DNA from: Xiphydria camelus
Taxonomy: Eukaryota; Arthropoda; Insecta; Hymenoptera; Xiphydriidae
Direction of reading: 5' to 3'
NCBI GenBank assembly: GCA_963678675.1
Contig: OY783194.1
Span: 24,530,278 to 24,594,277 of the forward strand
Length of the DNA: 64,000 nt
Positions 1 through 11,088 of this stretch are shown here, one piece after another; the stretch's first letter is position 1, and every line of letters starts with the position of its first letter. The notes beneath the pieces are model-generated. The model was not told the origin of the DNA. It worked only from the letters and a program-made list of their open reading frames with translations, and made no database searches. The position numbers were made by a program, and so were the translations under genes.

Positions 1-44
1 ACGAGGGGCCAACTTCATTCGCCAAATCACCCCGTTTTACCCTA
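1..44. repeat. Family A hairpin, right arm cut by window edge (A1)
   Basis: The window opens inside a family A copy. The right arm from ACGAGGGGCCAACTTC to GTTTTACCCTA is intact and matches the arm of complete A1 copies such as 2449-2556. The left arm and loop lie outside the window. Confidence 0.9.
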
Positions 45-1160
45 CTTTGTATTTTTTTTTTCGTTTTTTTGTTTTAAACCTTATTGTGGCTGGAAAGCGA
101 TATTTAAAAATGCAGCTACGTCATTGTGTTGTAAGCCTATCTTTTTCGCGCTCATTGCTTGGCATACGTTCATATCTTATGGCTCCCCGATGACGTCACA
201 ATGCAGCAGAGAGAAACGCACTTGTAATAATTTGTAAATAATTATTTTCTCGGAAATTTTCTTTTTTGTGTGACATTGAATATCTAAAGAAATTACAAAT
301 TGAATTAGAAAATATGAAAATGTTTGTACGCAAACACCGAAACATTGTTGGAGAATTTTTTGAGAAATCTCCCAAAATCAAGATACTTAATTCTGGTCAT
401 AAGAAAGTTTTAAAATAATTTCAGATTAAATTCGGTTTAGAATTATCGATTGGGTTGATTGGAAATTTAATATTTCGGCTTTAGATTAATGTCAGTAGAC
501 GTTGTTTTTATATATAATAAAAAATATACAAGGAAGAAATTGAGAAAAATAAGGGTAGGAGAAATCTTTTCAATTAGCCGAAGAGTCGGAAGCGATACAG
601 AGGCACGATTGGCTACACTTCGTACATGTATATACGACTTTGTACCTGCGAATTGCTTTGAACAAGTGCGACGCTATAAGTCGTTAGTTACGGAGCTCGA
701 ATTACCGACGAGCTGGTCGAAATTGCCGACCGGAAGTCCACCGGTCCCCCGACGAACGCGACTAATAGGGAGTCGTTGTACTAGCGAATCGTCGTCGATC
801 CACCGAAAAGTAGTGCACTGACGTACAGTTATTTCATATCGCCGAAAATGAAATTTTGTTACGTCGTTAAATAAGAATTTATTTAAACTTATTTAGTAAA
901 AGAAGCTAGGGGAATACAGAAAAAAAACGGAATAAATAAATTTTAATTCAAAATGCGATATAAAAATATTCTCTATACCTATCACATTTCTAAATTGATT
1001 AACAATTAAATATTGACGTTATACCGATGATTGAATTTCGTCCGCGTATATCTACATAGGTACAGGGCGATACGCTTCGTACCTCAGGGTAAATGGATTT
1101 CGCGGTTGCCTTCCATTAAATTCAGTCGAACGTGCGGTAACTCTGCACCCATCCCACGGA
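45..1160. other. AT-rich sequence, no gene seen
   Basis: Mostly AT-rich sequence with a somewhat GC-richer patch near 600-820. Open frames here are short, have no recognisable domain and no supporting splice context. No RNA gene or repeat was recognised. Confidence 0.5.
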
Positions 1161-1500
1161 GAAGATATGTATTTGAGATATATAAAAAAAAAAGTATTTC
1201 AAATACATGTAGCAAGTATTCAAAATAAATATATACATTTTTGTCGCTTTTTGTACATGCCACGAGTACTTAAAATATATTTTCCCTATATTTTGAGTAC
1301 TTATACGAAGAAAAAATATATCAATTGAATAATAAGAATATATTAAAAAATATTGGCTGCATTAGAAAATTGAAAATATACTTTCTGTTAATACACTCAA
1401 AATGTATGTAAGATATAAAATATTTTTTAATATATCAAATGCACTTTAAGTACTTGCGAAATATTCAAAAAACGACAAAAACAAATAGGTATATTTTAAT
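1161..1500. repeat. AT-rich dispersed repeat, family D
   Basis: This segment holds the phrases GCATTAGAAAATTGAAAATA, AAAATATATTTT, AGTACTTGCGAAATATTC and short palindromes around TCAAAATATATTTTGA. The same phrases recur, in one or the other orientation, at 2560-2846, 8055-8440, 25150-25395 and 54436-54565. It is a diverged dispersed repeat with no coding content. Its class is unknown and its boundaries are approximate. Confidence 0.6.
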
Positions 1501-2448
1501 ACTCGTGGGCTGCCCAAGCAGAAATGCGTCTAGCTCTTCCCTATTTACCCTAGTCCCTGGCTGGAAAAACTAGATAGAACAATATAGTTTTCACTGTACA
1601 ATGCCTTGCCAGAAGCTAGATGTACGTAAACTAGATAGTTCTCACTGTAGCAATATATACGATAGGTATATCCCTCGTTATTATACCCGTCGCAATAACC
1701 AAAAGCTAACAGCGTCGATATCGTGCCGCGAGTTATTTCATACGACTCACACACGCGGTCAGCACGGATGCGGTATAACGCGGCCAGTGCAGCGAGAAAA
1801 GGGAGGCGGCGGGGGAGAAGAAAAAAAGCGGAAAAAAGAGAAGGGGCAAGAGAATAGACAGTGATTGGCCGTACTGAGCGGGTAGGGAGACGCGGTTAAA
1901 AATAACTTATATCCGTACCACACCGCGAGAACTATATACTTCTGCATTCTCTATTTCGCGTTAGATAGGTTGGGTCGGGACGGGCTGGGCTTGCTCGAGA
2001 GAGCGCAGCAGCGAGGTGCACCCAGTGTGCGCGAAGCGAAACTCGACCGTAAATATTTACTCGACGCCATTTCGAATCACAATTAACGCTCTTGCGTGGA
2101 AAGGAGATGAAAGAGCCGGGGGAGGGAGGGAGAGAAAGAGAGAGAAGCATCTCCCTCTCATTTCCGTTACAGCGACTCTCGTCGACGCAACCTATATAAA
2201 GAGGGCGAGGAAAAACAGCGGGCTTACCTCCGCGGCGGAGGTCTGCGAATGCAACGCGCGGGACTACTACCTACTACCTACATGCAGCTTGACTTCAAGG
2301 ATAAGAAGGACGCGCGGCACCTACGTACAAATTATAAGTCTTCGCTTCGCTTCCCTCGCGACCGTCGAAGAAAATGCTACGCGTTGAACGCAGTAGTGTG
2401 ATGTGCAACTACGATGTGCTTCAAGTCCGAGTATTGCCCCACAGAAGT
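1501..2448. other. Mixed CpG-richer block, no assignable gene
   Basis: The segment becomes CpG- and purine-rich from about 1780, with A/G-rich low complexity near 1797-1860 and 2100-2150. An ATG frame at 1601-1864 encodes a lysine- and glycine-rich tail made by that tract, and nothing in it resembles a protein family. A TATA-like site lies at 2193-2200. I see no gene I can support. Confidence 0.45.
2193..2200 (+). promoter_or_regulatory. TATA-like box in CpG-rich block
   Basis: TATATAAA stands in a GC-richer context. About 30 bases downstream there is no clear arthropod initiator (TCAGT-like), and no coding frame follows before the hairpin at 2449. Only the TATA match supports this. Confidence 0.25.
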
Positions 2449-2556
2449 TAGGGTAAAACGGGGTGATTTTGCGAATGAAGTTGGCCCCTCGTTTCCATTA
2501 CTTTCCATAGAAACGAGGGGCCAACTTCATTCGCCAAATCACCCCGTTTTACCCTA
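2449..2556 (+). repeat. Family A hairpin, complete (A1 type copy)
   Basis: This 108-bp near-perfect palindrome serves as the A1 reference copy. It runs from TAGGGTAAAACGGGGTGATT to the complementary AATCACCCCGTTTTACCCTA. The arms pair through the core GAAGTTGGCCCCTCGTTTCC around the loop ATTACTTTCCATA. The only clear arm mismatch is TTTTGCG against CGCCAAA. It is flanked by TA on both sides, which could be a TA target-site duplication. There is no coding capacity. The structure fits a minimal non-autonomous foldback element (MITE-like); no transposase partner is visible in the window. Confidence 0.95.
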
Positions 2557-2559
2557 TAT

Positions 2560-2846
2560 ATTTAAGATAAAAAAAATTAATAGGTACATATAACGAATAT
2601 TCAAACTATGTAATATATATTTGTAATGTATTTTGAGCACACATGAAGGAAATATATATTTTCAATTTTCTAATCAATATTTTTAAATATTTTTAAACAT
2701 GTTTTGAACATGTATAAGAAATCTATTTCTTTCCTCATACCTACATTCAAAGTATATTAAAAATACATAAAAAGTATGATTTAAGTATTCGTGAAATATA
2801 CAAAAACGTATATATATTTTGAATACTTGGTCGTATAAAATATAGA
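2560..2846. repeat. AT-rich dispersed repeat, family D
   Basis: It shares TATATTTTCAATTTTCTAAT, TTTTGAACATG and GAAATATACAAAAACG phrases with 1161-1500 and 8055-8440, partly in inverted orientation. It directly abuts the family A copy on its left and a family B half element on its right. Confidence 0.55.
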
Positions 2847-2974
2847 GTAGCTTTTTACAATAAAAATATGGATAACCATTTCCCTCCTAACTTTCCTTCG
2901 ATATCTATAATTCCTTTCAAGATACCCGATTTTGAATTTGCTTTTCAACTGGGGCGTCTATCCTATTTTTACCA
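2847..2974. repeat. Family B palindrome, right part only
   Basis: The right-hand part of the roughly 215-bp family B foldback: TTCGATATCT, then CCGATTTTGAATTTGC, then AACTGGGGCGTCTATCCTAT and a TTTTACC end. It aligns with the right halves of 41743-41964 and 52276-52491. The left arm is absent. Confidence 0.75.
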
Positions 2975-3438
2975 TAGTATACTTGCTGTCATCGAGAATA
3001 GCTGATACAAAATCGAAAAAAAAATTAGTCATTTTTAATCTCCTCTAATTCCCTCTCTTACAGGACGCGATACACAGAAATGATTACCTACTCTCGGTGC
3101 GCAAATTAAACCAACTTCCCGCTTTACCTCTCATCGCACCTCTTCCAATTTCTTCCCCCTTCCATAAAAGCCATTAACGCGTCGTTCCCGAGGGGATATC
3201 GCGAAGGAGGGTCGCGACTGTGCCAGAAACGCCAATAATTCGGAACTACTCTCTCACCTCAAGCGTGCGACGCGGTCGTCGACACAGGGACCATCATCGT
3301 GGTGCTCGGTGCGTTCCGGACAGCCAGTCCTGAAATGTCGATACGTGTTTGTCAATATTCCGTAATTTGACTCATTTCTTTCTTATCGTATTCCTTTGTT
3401 ACACAAAACCGATCTCTTACAGGGTTACGTTTTTTAAG
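2975..3438. other. No gene seen
   Basis: Moderately AT-rich sequence with pyrimidine-rich stretches. I recognise no repeat, RNA gene or coding region. Confidence 0.45.
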
Positions 3439-3546
3439 TAGGGGAAACCAGGGCAAGTCAACGCGGGAAGTTGGCCCCTCGTTCCTATCACTTTCGATGG
3501 CAACGGGGGGCCAACTTCTTGCGTTAACTAGCCCTGATCTACCCTA
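3439..3546 (+). repeat. Family A hairpin (A2), first of four in array
   Basis: A 108-bp palindrome with TA at both ends. The arms begin TAGGGGAAACCAGGGCAAGT and close with the complement of a slightly different sequence, so there are several mismatches. Core GAAGTTGGCCCCTCGTT against AACGGGGGGCCAACTTC. It opens a tandem hairpin array that ends at 3936. Confidence 0.9.
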
Positions 3547-3574
3547 CCATTTTCCCTCGATAACTTTTTTAATG

Positions 3575-3684
3575 GGATAAAAAAGACCGAGGCAGGATGA
3601 CGGACGAAGTTGGCCCCTCGTTTCCATTATTTTCAATGACAACGAGAGGCCAACTTCTCGTGTTAACTTGCTTCGATTTCATCC
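3575..3684 (+). repeat. Family A hairpin (A2), second of four in array
   Basis: The core GAAGTTGGCCCCTCGTTTCC pairs with ACGAGAGGCCAACTTC. The outer arms (ACCGAGGCAGGATGAC against GTTAACTTGCTTCGATTTC) are diverged. It is separated from its neighbours by a shared spacer containing TCGATAACTTTTTTAAT. Confidence 0.88.
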
Positions 3685-3722
3685 ACTACTTTCTTTCGAT
3701 AACTTTTTTAATGCAATAAGGC

Positions 3723-3823
3723 GCAGAATAAGATGACATACGAAGTTGGCCCCTCGTTCTCGTTACTTTATATTACAATGAGAGGCCAACTTCCTCTGTC
3801 TACTCCCGGTCCCGGATTTCCCC
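3723..3823 (+). repeat. Family A hairpin (A2), third of four, left arm shortened
   Basis: The core arm pair is intact (CGAAGTTGGCCCCTCGTT with AATGAGAGGCCAACTTCC). The right outer arm carries CCCGGTCCCGG, but its left partner is missing about nine bases. The spacer on each side matches that of the neighbouring units. Confidence 0.8.
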
Positions 3824-3852
3824 ACTACTTTATTTCGACAACTTTTTAAATA

Positions 3853-3936
3853 GAATAGGAAAGACCGGGACAAGTTGACGTATAAAGTTGACCCTTCCCT
3901 TCCTCTGTTCACTTACCCCTGTCTCTGTTTTTCTCT
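3853..3936. repeat. Family A hairpin (A2), fourth of four, centre deleted
   Basis: The left arm AAGACCGGGACAAGTTGACG runs into AAAGTTGACCCTTCCC and then directly into an outer right arm (TTCACTTACCCCTGTCTC). The loop and the core of the right arm are lost. A central deletion is typical of palindrome decay. Confidence 0.75.
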
Positions 3937-4464
3937 AAATCGGGACCGATGCATAGTCACTAGTTATAGAGAGTAAGTAAAGCCCAACTGTACACGACTT
4001 CGGGTCTCCAGGACGTCGCGCTCTTATCCGAATTTATTATGGTTTTATTATTGTAACGCACCGAAAGTAGAGAGAGGGAAAGTTTTCCATGCAGAACGCA
4101 AGCGGCGCCCGCTTTGCTTTTCATAGCCACTATTATACATATGTATACCTACATACATATCCCTCCTGCGGGGGCTACCAGCGTCGGGGTTAAAATCCGC
4201 GGAGGGCCACACAGTAAAAGCACGACTAAAGCCCTCTTAATCCCTTTACCTTTAAGACGTAGTCGTGTTATGTTGGACCCTATATCTACATGTCGGGGAC
4301 GAAAGCTAAGTTTTCTATATATAGTTTTATTTATCAACGTCTTATTTAGCAACCATGACAATAAATACAAGTCGTTTCCATTCCACCGGATATTTGTGAT
4401 AATTCGAAGAGAAGTAACATTATTGAAGGTACGAAAAAGCAATTCTTTAAATTAAAAAAAACTC
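3937..4464. other. No gene seen
   Basis: Mixed sequence with TACATA-rich stretches near 4130-4160. Open frames on both strands at 4114-4455 overlap each other and show no domain. No RNA gene was recognised. Confidence 0.4.
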
Positions 4465-4570
4465 AGGGTAAAACGGGGTGATTTGGCGAATGAAGTTGGC
4501 CCCTCGTTTCTATGAAAAGTAATGGAAACGAGGGGCCAACTACATTTGCCAAATCACCCCGTTTTGCCCT
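4465..4570 (-). repeat. Family A hairpin, complete (A1)
   Basis: Palindrome from AGGGTAAAACGGGGTGATTT to AAATCACCCCGTTTTGCCCT. The loop reads TATGAAAAGTAATGG. Arm mismatches include TACATTTGCC on the right against GGCGAATGAA on the left. The left flank is CA rather than TA; the right flank is TA. Confidence 0.95.
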
Positions 4571-5448
4571 ACATACATGACATGCAAGATTTTTGTATGC
4601 CATTGTTTTTGGAAGTATAAAAAAAGTATCGAACGATAAACTGAAATCACCCTTCGAAAAAATATTCAATGAATTTCTGAAACACTTTTTTTGCATACAA
4701 ACGAGTTCCCGCTCCCACGTTTATTTGAACAAAATTTAGTTCATTTTCAAAACGTCAACTGAATGATATCTATATCCAATTGTAGAAATTTTAAATTAAA
4801 ATTACTCTGCAATCATCCTACAAATACAACGAGGGATGTGGGATTACGAGGAGAGAAGCGCTTGGAAATTTTCCGAGTCATGAATTCCTCCTCTCTTCTC
4901 GAAGCGAAGAAAGTAGATGGAGCGAGCATGACGTTAATAAAAAAACGGTATAGGTGGGTGACTGGTACGCAGCTGTGCTGTGATGCATGATGCAAGTGAG
5001 ACTACTCGAGCACATGTGCATATACCTGCATCGAAAGTCACAGTAACTCTGCTATATTGCATGTTTTAAAACTGTATGCACTTTACCGTGCACATTTCGT
5101 TTATCGTATCCTTGAAATACCTCGTGAAAATGTCAACAACACAGCATACCTACGTGTGTAAAGTTTTTAGCAATAAGTATTATAGGTATAATGACGAAAG
5201 TGAGAGTCACCTCGTAAAACGTGCAGTCGTAAAACCTCGAGTTTATAAAACAAGTTAAATCGGAGTGTTAAGTGCGATAGGGGAAAGAAAAAGAACAAAT
5301 TCGTCGCAAATTTCGAAAGTCGGCATTTACGACATTCAGTTCTTCAGAATTGATCATTTCTCATATAAGAAATAAAACATTCTTTTTTCAAATAAAAAAT
5401 AAAAAAATTACATTTTTAATTTCAGGTCAAATTTGGCAAACTATCTAT
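4571..5448. other. No gene seen
   Basis: AT-rich sequence with a few short open frames (for example 4763-4990 and 5076-5258) that have no recognisable protein family. No repeat was recognised. Confidence 0.4.
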
Positions 5449-5556
5449 TAGGATAAAACGAGGTGATTTGGCGAATGAAGTTGGCCCCTCGTTTCTATGG
5501 AAAGTAATGGAAACGAGGGGCCAACTTCATTCGCCAAATTACCCCGTTTTACCCTA
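5449..5556 (-). repeat. Family A hairpin, complete (A1)
   Basis: A 108-bp palindrome with TA at both ends. The left end is TAGGATAAAACGAGGTGATT and the right end AATTACCCCGTTTTACCCTA. The core arms are perfect. The loop is TATGGAAAGTAATGG. Confidence 0.96.
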
Positions 5557-7424
5557 TTATATATGCGAAATTAATTCCTCCCATTCATCATTAGAACTGC
5601 GTGTTTTGAAAATTGATAGAAAACTTTTCGAAGCGTTTTCGGTTTATCATTTGATACTTTTTTCTTTCACGTTCCTAAAAATATAATGGCATACGAAAAC
5701 GCCGTATGATAAATTATATTTCCGCGAGACGGAAGAGCGATCGGCGAAGACAGATATACGAAAGTGTCGAGTGTCGATTTACACCTACGCGTTATGCATT
5801 ATATATATCGATATGCATATACGTAAGGCATACCACGTCGAGTTTCGACTGAGCGACGCACGTATCGTCCCACGTGTGAATATCCGCGGTAGCCGCATAG
5901 TTTTGTGTTAAAAATAGGAACAAAAATGCTCAAGCAATTTCTATCGCGCTCTCGCTGGAGGTTGAAATGCTGCGCGGCCTTGCACACAAAAAAAAACGTG
6001 CAAACGACGTTCGTAATAAACTTGAAGGATATATGCAATACATTCGTATACGAATTTACGTACGGATGAATATGTAATGTAATAAGCGTTACGCACCGAA
6101 AAAAAACTAAAGAGTCGTCGCAATAATTTTGTCGAATAATTATCAAGCTCTCTTTCGTTCTGCCTATTTTAACTTTGTGCAATAATGAGAAGATAAACTT
6201 GAAATAAAAACAGACGTCGATGTCTCGAAATTAAGGTGCTCAGATGAAGAAGCTTCACCAAATTAAATCTTTTTTAATTGAAAAAAAAAACTATTTTATA
6301 TTAGAAGAAAAAATTTGTCTACCGCTTAATGTTAAAGATATTATAATTTGAAGCTGCTTGAAGAAGCACGGTAACTATAAGGGAAAATGCTAAGTTGTTT
6401 TAAAAACTATGTATTTACTCAAAAATTAGGAACTTAATGAAAAAAAGAGTTATTAACGTTAATATAATAATTCTGCGCATATGTATGCACAATTTTGAAG
6501 TTAAAGACCGTACAGCTATTGGGTAATTAATAATAATTAATGTTAGAGGCAAGCTCACGGTATTTCAGTCTAACCTACAATTATCAAAATTTATTGCTGT
6601 GTTTCGTTCAGATAAATAGTTATATAATATCTTTTAAGGTCTGTAATATGATGTAATAATGTAATATAGATATTTTGGCAAAAACTTCACGAGAAAAGCT
6701 ATAATAATTTTATCACACAATAATAATAGAATATTTCCGCGATTAATGATACTTAAACTATAATATAAGCCAAGTCGCGTTCTAAAATATAATCAAACAC
6801 TTTGGCTTATAATTACTAGTACTTTGTTTAAATAAATACAACGTGAAAAAGTATCAACCCTCATAAACTACCGCTATTTTGCTTTAACCAAAAAGACTTT
6901 GCTTTTCGCTTAAATAACATTAATCTTGTAAATATCCCACAGCAATAATTTGGCCGCGGAGGGCGCCATCTACGAGACTGATCATCCCTTCTTTAGCAGA
7001 GTTAAAGATTATTCGGGGTAAGGGGGAGGTGGTGCAGCGTAGGATGGAGTCTTGTAATAATACGACGCAAGGCGTGCGTTATATTTGTACTATGTATATC
7101 GGTGGCTCGAAAATAATCGTCTCTCAGGTCCTTGAAATATTTCTATTCGCCTCGCAGTACGAGTACAACACTGCGGCGCCCGAAAAGTGAATTTCCCCGC
7201 CATATCGACAGCTGCAGCGTAATAAAGTGACAATTTATGGGAAGCATAGGGGGGGGGGGAGAAGATTGTAGATAAGTATGTCGAAAAAGAGAACACGTTG
7301 TCCGATAAAAATATGGCCAATGCATATATAGCTTCCTATCTAGTTCTTGGCACGAGACTCCACCGAGTCTCTTGATATTTGATGTGAAAATTAAATGCGA
7401 GGAATTCAGTGACAATTTCTTAAT
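5557..7424. other. AT-rich stretch, no gene seen
   Basis: A long AT-rich stretch with small open frames on both strands and no coherent protein family. Within it are an 11-G run at 7249-7259, a GC-rich patch near 6953-7040 and a small palindrome GAGACTCCACCGAGTCTC at 7355-7372. It begins a region without family A hairpins that lasts until 13494. Confidence 0.45.
7249..7259. repeat. Poly-G run (11 G)
   Basis: An uninterrupted run of eleven G on the + strand inside moderately purine-rich sequence. Simple low-complexity tract. Confidence 0.9.
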
Positions 7425-7683
7425 CTGTGACTTGGTTCTAAAAGAGCCAATGTCAATTTTTCGAGATTTTGGGCCTAAGTGCATAATCAATCTGTATTTC
7501 AGGAGAACCTTTAAATGTAGAAAGGGCCAATGTGTGTACTTAGAATAACAAACGTGCTATAAAAGTACGTAGGGCCAATGTTCAAATCCAAAAAACATTT
7601 TATTTTATAGTTGAAATGGCCAGTGTGGACATGGGCAAAAATGTGCATTTTATGACTTTGGCCTTTCTAGAACCAAGCCACAG
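7425..7683. mobile_element. MITE-like foldback with about 31-bp terminal inverted repeats
   Basis: The left end CTGTGACTTGGTTCTAAAAG and the right end CTAGAACCAAGCCACAG are reverse complements with few mismatches, and the pairing continues to AGCCAATGTCA against TGACTTTGGCC. The total is 259 bp, with no open frame. Inside, GGGCCAATGT-like phrases recur three times. No target-site duplication is certain. Confidence 0.75.
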
Positions 7684-8054
7684 TTATGTCGGATTCGTAT
7701 ACGACGAAGCATTTCAGCCGATGATAAGTGAAATGTTCAGAGCTTTGTTATTCTTTCAGTTAAATAGTCGACATTTCTATTTGGAAGGTTAGATTTCTTT
7801 TTTTAGGTAAGAATACAAGTCGAGCTGGATATCTCGTTATTCAACACTCGGTGTCATATTTGGTAAGTCGCAATACAGTTTTACAAAAATGTTACGGTAC
7901 AGCAAGTTTCAGGACCAAAGTCTAGAATTCAGAAAAAATGTCACATATGAGTACAATATACGAGACTACTACCTACATCAGACTCTCAAAAAATGAATAT
8001 CCAACGGCAAAATGAATCGTCCATTAAATAGGACTTGTTTCCAAAGTTTGACTC
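7684..8054. other. No gene seen
   Basis: AT-rich sequence without a recognisable repeat, RNA gene or coding region. Confidence 0.4.
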
Positions 8055-8440
8055 CCACACAATGTTATGTATTTAAAATATATCTTTTAAACAAGTATTT
8101 GAAATACATAAAGCAACTATTATTCAAAATATATACGTTCTAGCTGCCTTTTGTATACTTCGCGAATGCTTGAAATATATTTTCATATATTTCGTATACA
8201 ACCAGATTATACTCCAAAATATTGCTTGCATTAGAAAATTGAAAATATACTTTTTTTATACACTTAAAATATATTTAAATATATATAAAATATAATATAT
8301 TTTAAATGTATTAACAACTATATACGTTATACTCAACAAATATACGTTTTCGCCGATTTTTGTAAACTTCGCGAATATTCAAAATATATTACCTACATAT
8401 ATTTTAAATACCTACATTTTATGTATTTGCGAAGTAACAT
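8055..8440. repeat. AT-rich dispersed repeat, family D
   Basis: It shares GCATTAGAAAATTGAAAATA with 1161-1500, and TTTTGTATACTTCGCGAATG / CTTCGCGAATATTCAAAATA phrases occur twice within it. The half-repeated internal structure suggests two fused or tandem copies. Confidence 0.6.
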
Positions 8441-8555
8441 TTTTTTTGTATCTCATACAACTTTTCCGTGGGAAGAGCGATGACTAGCGCCACTTGGATT
8501 GCCAAAGAGCGAATCTCCCTCTCGCATCGTCGTCGTCTACACAGTTGAAGTATTG

Positions 8556-8556
8556 A

Positions 8557-8602
<46 letters not shown>
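8556..8602. repeat. (GA)n microsatellite
   Basis: A long GA tract preceded by GAAAGAGAAA, continuing into a purine-rich A/G stretch to about 8690. Predicted proteins over it are arginine-glutamate artefacts. Confidence 0.95.
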
Positions 8603-8605
<3 letters not shown>

Positions 8606-9500
8606 GGATGAGGAAAGAGTCGTCTCAAGACAAGGAGGGAGACAACGAGGCAGTGAGAGGCGAACAGAGAAGGGAAGACGGGGAACCAGCTATCCGATAA
8701 AGCACAGCAGAAAGTGAGAAGCCAGTAGTGCGACGCGATCAACTCGCTGCGGTATAGCGTACCTATAACAACCTACGGTTTACCGAGACTTTTCGCGCGC
8801 CCGATAGAATCGAAGAGTCTTTTCGCGCGGAGCAAAAGTTCCCCTCTCCGCTCGACCTCCGCCGATATACCTACATATTACAATACATATATATCTACGG
8901 GGGCACACTACAATCCGCCAAATCGCGGTGTGGCTCTCATCGGGTCGACGCGATGACGTAAGAGGGCGAATAGCTATACAGGCGCAGCGCGTCGTGGCCG
9001 TTCTAATTGGTTCCGGATGACGACGAAGCGGCTAGACGAAGCGTTTCGGTGCCGACGCTTTTGCGAATCGTTTTCCTCGGATCGATACCCGCGTGTACGC
9101 AATCTATCATCGCTTCGTGCATACACTGTTACTGGAACGTCTGTTATGAATTGATGTATGTGTTGGGGGGGCTTTTATCCAACGCAAATATGTGTCGGGA
9201 CAGCGTGCGAATGAGCGTGAGGAATTATTTTTGGACTGAAACGGCTACAAAAAAATTTTCTTCGCGATTTTTTATACGATATGAACAGTTAAATTTGTCG
9301 AAGTTTCGCAAATTCTGCGAGAAATGTGTAGTAAGAACGCAGGGTATATCGTAAATTCGTAATTGTCGGAAATAATTTCACGATTTGTTTTACTAATTTC
9401 ATGCATTTCTGTACTGTAAACGTGTAGTGAATTAATCAAAAACATTTATCATTATTTACAGAAGTACGTTATGCTTGTAAAATAAATTGTCTATTTCAAA
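8603..9500. other. CpG-rich block then AT-rich sequence, no gene seen
   Basis: From about 8720 to 9130 the sequence is CpG-rich (TCGCGCGCCCG, GTCGACGCGATGACG). A 115-codon open frame at 9007-9354 has no ATG at its proposed start and no recognisable family. It could be a promoter or first-exon region, but nothing decides it. Confidence 0.35.
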
Positions 9501-10210
9501 AGAAAAGTTGTGAATTTAAAACAATACTTGTGACTTTTATTACAATTTTGTAATATTTATTGTGATATTATTTTACATTTCTTATGGAATTACTGTGTGC
9601 ACGATATTAAAAATATTTATCAACTTGTAATACAACTGTAATTCAAAAACATATAAAATATACTTTCAAACTTGCGAAAATGAAAAAATAATTTGTGAAT
9701 TTAAGATATTTCTTGTGATTTTACAATTCTTATTACAATTTTATAATAGTTATTATGATTTTATCATATACTTCTTTTGGGATTATCATGTGTACTCCGT
9801 TAGAATGTTTTGTAAATTCATAATGTGACTAATGCAAAAGTATGCTAAATTTCCTGAACGAATTGTGAAATTTTAAAACCATTGCGAATTTACAATACGT
9901 ATTGTGACTTTTAAATATTTTATTGTGTTTTTACAATATTCATCATGATTTTCCTATACATTTCCTATAAAATTTGTGTTTTAACACCAGAATTATTAAT
10001 AATTTTACCACTTTTATGTTTGCCAAAAGCTTCCAACACATTTCTGAGTTCATGACAAAAATTGCTAACAATATACTGTTAGAAATATTTGCCAATTCGT
10101 ATTTCGACTAAAGTATTCAAAAATTCACTAAACTTATAAAATCGATTGCGAATTTCAAAAACAATTATGAACTTACGATATTTATAACACATTTCCCGTG
10201 GAATATATGC
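9500..10210. repeat. Old degenerate repeat, family E (three to four units)
   Basis: A unit of about 185-200 bp recurs, anchored by TTGTGAATTTA-like phrases near 9507, 9692 and 9890, with a weaker one near 10145. Each is followed by TTGTGA(C/T)TTTTA and TTTACAAT phrases. A related set lies at 13640-13990. Divergence is high, there is no coding content and the class is unknown. Confidence 0.55.
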
Positions 10211-10249
10211 ATTTTCACACTCCAACGCCGTACCAGAATTCACGACCGA

Positions 10250-10735
10250 GAATTCCAACAGAGTGTATCTATAGCTATAGTTAGAAAGGGGAGAAGAACG
10301 GCGCGTATCACCCCCCTCCCCCGCGCGCGGTCTATATAATCCGAGAACGCTTTTTCGACGCCCTTTCTCTGCCCCGGTTCACTGGCCTCGCCTCTTGTTG
10401 TCGTTTCCTTCGACCTTAGCAGCCGACCGCGATGCGATCGATCGTAACGAAAAGTGAAACGGTCGGCGTTCCACCGATTCGCCGGTCGTGTGCCGCGCGG
10501 GAGAAGCGGGAAAGAGAGAGAACGACGCGATGTCGAGGCGGGCGACGATGATACGGGAAACCGAACGGCTTCCTTGACGACGGGAAGCTTCGGGGTGGAG
10601 ACGCGTCCCTCGCACGCCGTTTTCGTCGACGCGAACGGGAAGTCGACGGTCCATCGCCGTTTCCGTTACGTAGACGTTATACTTCGCGCGCCTTGTTGGG
10701 GAATTTCGTCACGTGACACAACGTAGCAGGTGGGA
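10250..10735 (+). other. CpG-rich block with TATA-like site; possible first exon
   Basis: GC- and CpG-rich. A TATATAA at 10333-10339 is followed about 390 bases later by CAG|GTGGGA near 10728-10733, which has the form of a 5' splice site. The open frames on both strands (10379-10654 minus, 10454-10726 plus) overlap and show no protein family. The plus one would start at GTG. A non-coding first exon is possible but not shown. Confidence 0.25.
10333..10339 (+). promoter_or_regulatory. TATA-like box
   Basis: TATATAA directly downstream of a C/G-rich stretch. There is no clear initiator motif 25-35 bases downstream. This is a weak call based on the motif and the CpG context. Confidence 0.3.
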
Positions 10736-10903
10736 AAGACCCAAATTTCATTTAACTTTTTGAAGAACTTTTCGGTACTTATTAAATTATTGAAATATAA
10801 TTAATTAACAAAACTCCATTTTAAATACTCTAAAACACAGTTGATACAAAGGAAATAAGCGTCGTTATTGGCAATAAAGAATACGCCCACCTAGGTACAC
10901 TGA

Positions 10904-11088
10904 GAAAAAAAAAGATTAAAAATTATTCCGTTAGAAGAGGATAATAATCTGAGTACGAAAGATAAAATAGATCAAAAATTATCCTAAAGGAGATTAAATT
11001 TTAAACCCTGGAAGGATAATTTTTTATCTATTTTACCTTTTGTATTCAGATTATCCTTCTAACAGAATAATTTTTAATCTTTTTTTTT
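10904..11088. mobile_element. MITE-like foldback, about 82-bp arms
   Basis: The left arm starts GAAAAAAAAAGATTAAAAAT and continues ATTCCGTTAGAAG, GATAAAATAGATC and AAAAATTATCCT. The right arm is its reverse complement ending AATCTTTTTTTTT. Arms of about 82 bp surround a loop of about 20 bp. AT-rich, with no coding content. Confidence 0.8.

Noticed and set aside
8499..8742. Open frames over the (GA)n tract with arginine-glutamate or serine-leucine runs
   Set aside because: They are translations of a microsatellite; similar artefacts occur at 50851-51255.
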